Positions 6,551 to 9,070 of a DNA stretch of 9,070 nucleotides are shown piece after piece. The first letter of the stretch is position 1. Each line of letters starts with the position of its first letter. This DNA is from CAZTZY01 sp964617765 (lineage in GTDB: Bacteria > Pseudomonadota > Gammaproteobacteria > Pseudomonadales > DT-91), in contig CAZTZY010000103.1 of assembly GCA_964617765.1 (NCBI GenBank), positions 1-9,070 on the forward strand, written 5' to 3'. The notes beneath the pieces were generated by a model. It saw only the letters and a list, made by a program, of their open reading frames with translations. It was not told the DNA's origin and made no database searches. The translations under genes were made by a program, and so were the position numbers.

Positions 6551-7302
6551 AACAAAAAAATCAACTGCGCATTTGTACCTACAACATCCATAAAGGCTTC
6601 AGTACCTCTAACAGAAAGTTTTTGCTCGATGACATTCGCCAAGCCATCCGCATGGTCGATTCCGATTTTGTTTTCCTGCAAGAAGTGATGGGCGAAAACC
6701 ACCGCAAACGCGGCCTGCACCTGCGCAACCAGTTTGAATACCTTGCCGACAGCGTATGGCACCACCACGCCTACGGCCAGAATGCCATTTACGACAACGG
6801 CCACCATGGCAATGCCATACTCAGCAAATACCCGTTTGTGGAACACAAGAATATCGATGTCTCACAGTTTGGGGTTTCACAGCGCGGCCTGTTAATGGGC
6901 AAAACCAAAAATGGCGTTTACCTTGCGTGTGTACACCTTGGCCTGTTCTCGCTCGAACGCCAACGGCAACTGCAAACATTGATTGAAGTGGTAAAAAAAG
7001 AAATACCCAAAAAAGCGCCGCTGATTATTGCCGGTGATTTTAACGACTGGAACCTCGATATAGACCGTAAAATCCAGCAAGAGCTGAAAGTAAAAGAAGC
7101 CTACAGCACCTTACATGAAAAACCCGCAAAAACCTTCCCCAGCCAATGGCCGCTATTACCGATGGACAGGATTTATTACCGTAACCTGGAACTGGTGGAT
7201 GCAGAAGTGCTTTCGGGGAAACCGTGGAGTCGCTTGTCTGATCATTGTGCCTTAGCGGCGATTTTTGTGGTGCCGGGCGTGAAGGCTTCGCGTTCGGCGT
7301 GA
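6547..7302 (+). CDS. ybhP: YbhP-like endonuclease/exonuclease/phosphatase family protein
   Basis: The 251-residue protein carries the Mg-dependent EEP fold (DNase I, inositol polyphosphatase and sphingomyelinase superfamily). Visible active-site elements are Asn13 in TYNIHKGF, Glu46 in FLQEV, HGNAILSKYPF (87-97), His130 in CVHLGL, Asp164 and Asn166 in AGDFND, Asp207 in MDRIYY, and Asp232-His233 in LSDHCALAA. The NIHKGF opening is characteristic of the YbhP group. The real substrate is unknown; given the partner gene, a phospholipid head group or a related phosphodiester is a reasonable inference. I chose the ATG at 6547, which overlaps the preceding TGA as ATGA and implies translational coupling; a TTG two codons upstream (6541) is in frame but less likely. 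No signal peptide is visible. The gene runs toward hipA, with a strong palindrome between them. Confidence 0.83.
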   Translation: MKQKNQLRICTYNIHKGFSTSNRKFLLDDIRQAIRMVDSDFVFLQEVMGENHRKRGLHLRNQFEYLADSVWHHHAYGQNAIYDNGHHGNAILSKYPFVEHKNIDVSQFGVSQRGLLMGKTKNGVYLACVHLGLFSLERQRQLQTLIEVVKKEIPKKAPLIIAGDFNDWNLDIDRKIQQELKVKEAYSTLHEKPAKTFPSQWPLLPMDRIYYRNLELVDAEVLSGKPWSRLSDHCALAAIFVVPGVKASRSA

Positions 7303-7317
7303 TCTTTTATGTTTACC

Positions 7318-7345
7318 GTAGAGACGTAGCATGTTACGTCTCTAC
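7318..7345. repeat. 28-base near-perfect palindrome between convergent genes
   Basis: GTAGAGACGTA (7318-7328) and TACGTCTCTAC (7335-7345) are perfect 11-base inverted arms around GCATGT. Read as a full palindrome, 13 of 14 pairs match, and the odd one (G7329-T7334) is a wobble pair in RNA. It lies 15 bases after the ybhP-like stop and 21 bases before the hipA stop, so it may terminate or insulate both transcripts. No T-run follows on either strand, which argues against a classical intrinsic terminator. The sequence resembles short palindromic elements that I recall as dispersed in other bacterial genomes, so it may be one copy of a repeat family. Confidence 0.7.
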
Positions 7346-7366
7346 ACTAATCGAATTTCACGACTG

Positions 7367-8632
7367 CTAATACCTTATTCTTCGCACACCGGTTTCGATA
7401 TATGCTTGAATCTCGCTAATATTGGCTAATGGAATAGCATATTGCCTCGCCAAACCAGCCCAGGCCGATAATGCCTCTGCACATTCAGCAATCATCTCAT
7501 CTACCGTGGCAGATGGCAGCGGAATCAGATCAGCTATTTTCTGGATGGCCTGTCTAGAAACATTCACACCCTCACCATGAATAGACATGGAATGGTGCCC
7601 ATTGATGCCAGTATTGAATGTAACATCGTAAGCCGGTGACAAACTCCACTCCCCTCGCTCAGTCATCAGGAAACTGAAGTTTTTAGTATGATCATCGCGG
7701 TTACCGGCAAGGATATTAAAAATCATCCGCCGTAACACTTCTACCATATCTTGATGGGATTTCGTCACAAACGCTGTTACTTTCATCAATAGTTCATAAT
7801 CAGAATCGGGTAAACGAAAATCGGCATGCACCAACCCTGCCAGGCTATGCATATGTATTCTGCGGTTATGGTTATCACGGTCAAAACGCTTGCTCGCAAA
7901 AAAGGGTAACTGCCCGGCTGTTTCACTGCTGGCCGCTTCAATCAGGCGAGTGTCTGCAAACTCGATACCTGCCTGCCTGGCCATAACGGAATAAATATAT
8001 TCTGTCACGCCTTCAAATCTGGATTCAGCACTATTTCCCGCTGGAAACTTCACTAACCAATGCTCATAACCTTGCGGCAAACTTCCTGTATTCGCCACAG
8101 CTTCATTGCCTTTAAGACCCAGCGCCGCTTTGGGACGGGCACCGCCCGGTGAGCCACCCGTCATATACAACTGGCGAGTGACTTCTGCTGATGAACCCTG
8201 AAATACTCTTTGTGCATCCGCTGCCAGCTCCGCTATAGACACCATTTGCTGTAATTCATCGCATTCAAAACCCTGATCTGGCTGATAGGTCAATGCGCCC
8301 ATCCCCCGATCACCCATATACGCCAGGCGCTCAACAGGGCTTATCAACCCCGGATGAATATTATGTTTTCTCAGCCAGCGATCCATCAATAACAATCCCC
8401 AACCATCGGGCAAGGAATCGGCAAACACACCGTGCAAGCCATTAAAAGGCACTCGTGGCGCTTCCTGCAAATGGTCTGTGAGTTGTAGTTTGACCGGGGA
8501 AATATTAATGCCTCTGGCCACCCAATCCTTGTCCAGCTCAAGATATGCCAGCCCCGATTGATAAGCCAGGCGACCCACACACAGCGGAGCTGTTTCAGCC
8601 CTCAAATGCAAATACACACTGAGCGGATTCAT
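7367..8632 (-). CDS. hipA: HipA-family serine/threonine kinase toxin
   Basis: HipA toxins are cytoplasmic kinases; E. coli HipA phosphorylates glutamyl-tRNA synthetase, which stops translation and promotes persistence. This 421-residue protein has the HipA N-terminal subdomain with FADSLPDGWG (70-79), the glycine-rich nucleotide loop GGSPGGARPKA (159-169), the core KRFDR (248-252), the catalytic NRDDHTKN (311-318, Asp313 equal to E. coli Asp309) and the metal-binding SPAYDV (332-337, Asp336 equal to Asp332). The spacing of the two aspartates is the same as in E. coli (23 residues), so the kinase should be active. Ser161 in the loop is a candidate for the self-inhibiting phosphorylation described for E. 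coli Ser150, by position only. The ATG overlaps the stop of hipB by four bases, so the pair is translationally coupled. The phosphorylation target cannot be read from sequence. Confidence 0.92.
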   Translation of the reverse strand: MNPLSVYLHLRAETAPLCVGRLAYQSGLAYLELDKDWVARGINISPVKLQLTDHLQEAPRVPFNGLHGVFADSLPDGWGLLLMDRWLRKHNIHPGLISPVERLAYMGDRGMGALTYQPDQGFECDELQQMVSIAELAADAQRVFQGSSAEVTRQLYMTGGSPGGARPKAALGLKGNEAVANTGSLPQGYEHWLVKFPAGNSAESRFEGVTEYIYSVMARQAGIEFADTRLIEAASSETAGQLPFFASKRFDRDNHNRRIHMHSLAGLVHADFRLPDSDYELLMKVTAFVTKSHQDMVEVLRRMIFNILAGNRDDHTKNFSFLMTERGEWSLSPAYDVTFNTGINGHHSMSIHGEGVNVSRQAIQKIADLIPLPSATVDEMIAECAEALSAWAGLARQYAIPLANISEIQAYIETGVRRIRY

Positions 8633-8934
8633 GAGCGCCCCCTTTGCCGATGCACACCTTCACGTCTGGATAACAGATCATTCATGGTTTGCGGTGAAGT
8701 TTCCGGGAACAATGCCAACAGCGCATTCAAATCACCATAAACATGACTCAGCATCACCAATTGACGAAAAGAAATATGCCCGGTGGTTTCAAACTTGCGG
8801 ATCGTAGGTTCTGGCACCCCGGTCAATAACGATGCCTTGGCACGACTATGGCCTTTATCCAGCCGCAAGCGCTTGAAACTCCCGGCTACTTTTGCAGGCA
8901 CTTCCCCAGGCATCAAAAAATCAATATTTGTCAT
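8629..8934 (-). CDS. hipB: HipB-like XRE-family antitoxin and autorepressor
   Basis: This 101-residue protein precedes hipA and overlaps it by ATGA, the standard order of hipBA modules. Residues 16-70 form a Cro/C1-type helix-turn-helix: VAGSFKRLRLDKGHSRAKAS, then TGVPEPTIRKFETTGHISF, with the recognition helix around PEPTIRKFE (41-49). The remaining 30 residues are basic (REGVHRQRGRS) and may contact HipA or DNA. By family precedent it binds HipA, lowers its activity and represses the operon together with it. The first ATG at 8934 is used here although its ribosome-binding site is poor; Met8 is an alternative with no better site. Inverted repeats in the leader are candidate operators. The helix-turn-helix is a little divergent (E-P-T-I-R-K-F-E instead of S-x-x-S-R-x-E). 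Confidence 0.87.
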   Translation of the reverse strand: MTNIDFLMPGEVPAKVAGSFKRLRLDKGHSRAKASLLTGVPEPTIRKFETTGHISFRQLVMLSHVYGDLNALLALFPETSPQTMNDLLSRREGVHRQRGRS

Positions 8935-8978
8935 ATAGGTATCATTTAAATGTATAAATATTTATTAATTGATACTAT
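8935..8978. promoter_or_regulatory. Candidate HipB operator region (nested dyads)
   Basis: Between the hipBA -10 box and the hipB start lie inverted arms GTATCA (8939-8944) and TGATAC (8970-8975), 25 bases apart; allowing one inserted base they extend to ATAGGTATCA and TGATACTAT. Inside them sit two perfect palindromes, CATTTAAATG (8943-8952) and ATAAATATTTAT (8954-8965). The outer right arm overlaps the predicted transcription start and touches the -10 box, so a bound repressor would block initiation. The arms share only TATC with the E. coli HipB operator (TATCC-N8-GGATA). Confidence 0.5.
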
Positions 8979-9004
8979 TATAGCAATTATTATGTATATT
9001 TCAT
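8977..9004 (-). promoter_or_regulatory. hipBA promoter with perfect extended -10
   Basis: On the - strand a perfect TATAAT (8982-8977) is preceded by TGC, giving an extended -10 (TGnTATAAT), with ATGAAA (9004-8999, 4 of 6) as -35 box at 16 bases. The start would fall near 8970, leaving a leader of about 36 bases. This is the strongest promoter in the window, as expected for an operon held down by its own repressor. Confidence 0.6.
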
Positions 9005-9009
9005 GCTTT

Positions 9010-9070
9010 ATTTCCAGTAAATCAAGAAGTTATACGGTGCATATTGAGCGGGTGTCTGCTAGTGATTCTG
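9010..9070. other. Right edge, no feature seen
   Basis: The last 60 bases upstream of the hipBA promoter show no open frame of useful length, no RNA gene and no strong repeat. A neighbouring gene must start or end beyond the window. Confidence 0.4.

Noticed and set aside
6421..6846. A 141-codon open frame on the - strand
   Set aside because: It covers the antisense of the clsB-ybhP junction, both well supported by motifs; its Val/Ala-rich composition is that of a shadow frame.
8969..9000. A possible + strand promoter (TTGATA at 8969-8974) pointing to the right edge
   Set aside because: The best -10 match (TATATT) is 20 bases away, beyond the normal spacing, and no open frame follows before the window ends.
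1..9070. A new defence or other multi-gene system
   Set aside because: hipBA is a known toxin-antitoxin type, and the MazG-like, PLD and EEP genes, which in other settings can belong to defence, match housekeeping families (dCTPase, ClsB, YbhP) here. No further component such as an ATPase, helicase or effector is present.

Overview
The window reads as chromosomal DNA of a free-living, non-enteric gammaproteobacterium of moderate to low GC. The support is the gene types: two lipoproteins with classical lipoboxes, a ClsB/YbhP-type gene pair known from Escherichia coli, a hipBA module, an AlkC-type DNA glycosylase and a bacterial ketosteroid isomerase. The exact genus cannot be read from the sequence. 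Nine genes cover almost everything and no gene-free gap exceeds 300 bases. I see no rRNA, tRNA, CRISPR array, transposase or phage gene.

Layout. At the left (129-2227, + strand) an AlkC-like DNA alkylation repair protein is followed by a lipoprotein of unknown function. Facing them on the - strand (4035 to 2268) are a small steroid delta-isomerase-like enzyme with all three catalytic residues and, 67 bases downstream, a six-helix membrane chemoreceptor with no HAMP domain. A divergent promoter region (about 4036-4211) separates these from a second lipoprotein (4212-4883, +). Next comes a compact + strand cluster: a MazG/dCTPase-like nucleotide pyrophosphohydrolase (5040-5396), a ClsB-type cardiolipin synthase/phospholipase D (5408-6550) and a YbhP-type endonuclease/exonuclease/phosphatase protein (6547-7302) that overlaps its predecessor by ATGA. 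A near-perfect 28-base palindrome lies between this cluster and the convergent hipB-hipA toxin-antitoxin operon (8934 to 7367, - strand). That operon is driven from an AT-rich promoter with an extended -10 box and nested dyads.

How they work together. Only three groupings look functional: the hipBA operon (self-repressed antitoxin and kinase toxin), the clsB-ybhP pair (membrane phospholipid synthesis, with the MazG-like house-cleaning gene in front), and possibly the isomerase with the chemoreceptor. The others look like independent housekeeping or accessory genes. I found no clearly new multi-gene system. The points most worth a second look are the unusual chemoreceptor next to the isomerase, the hipBA operator architecture, and the 28-base palindrome, which may be a dispersed repeat.
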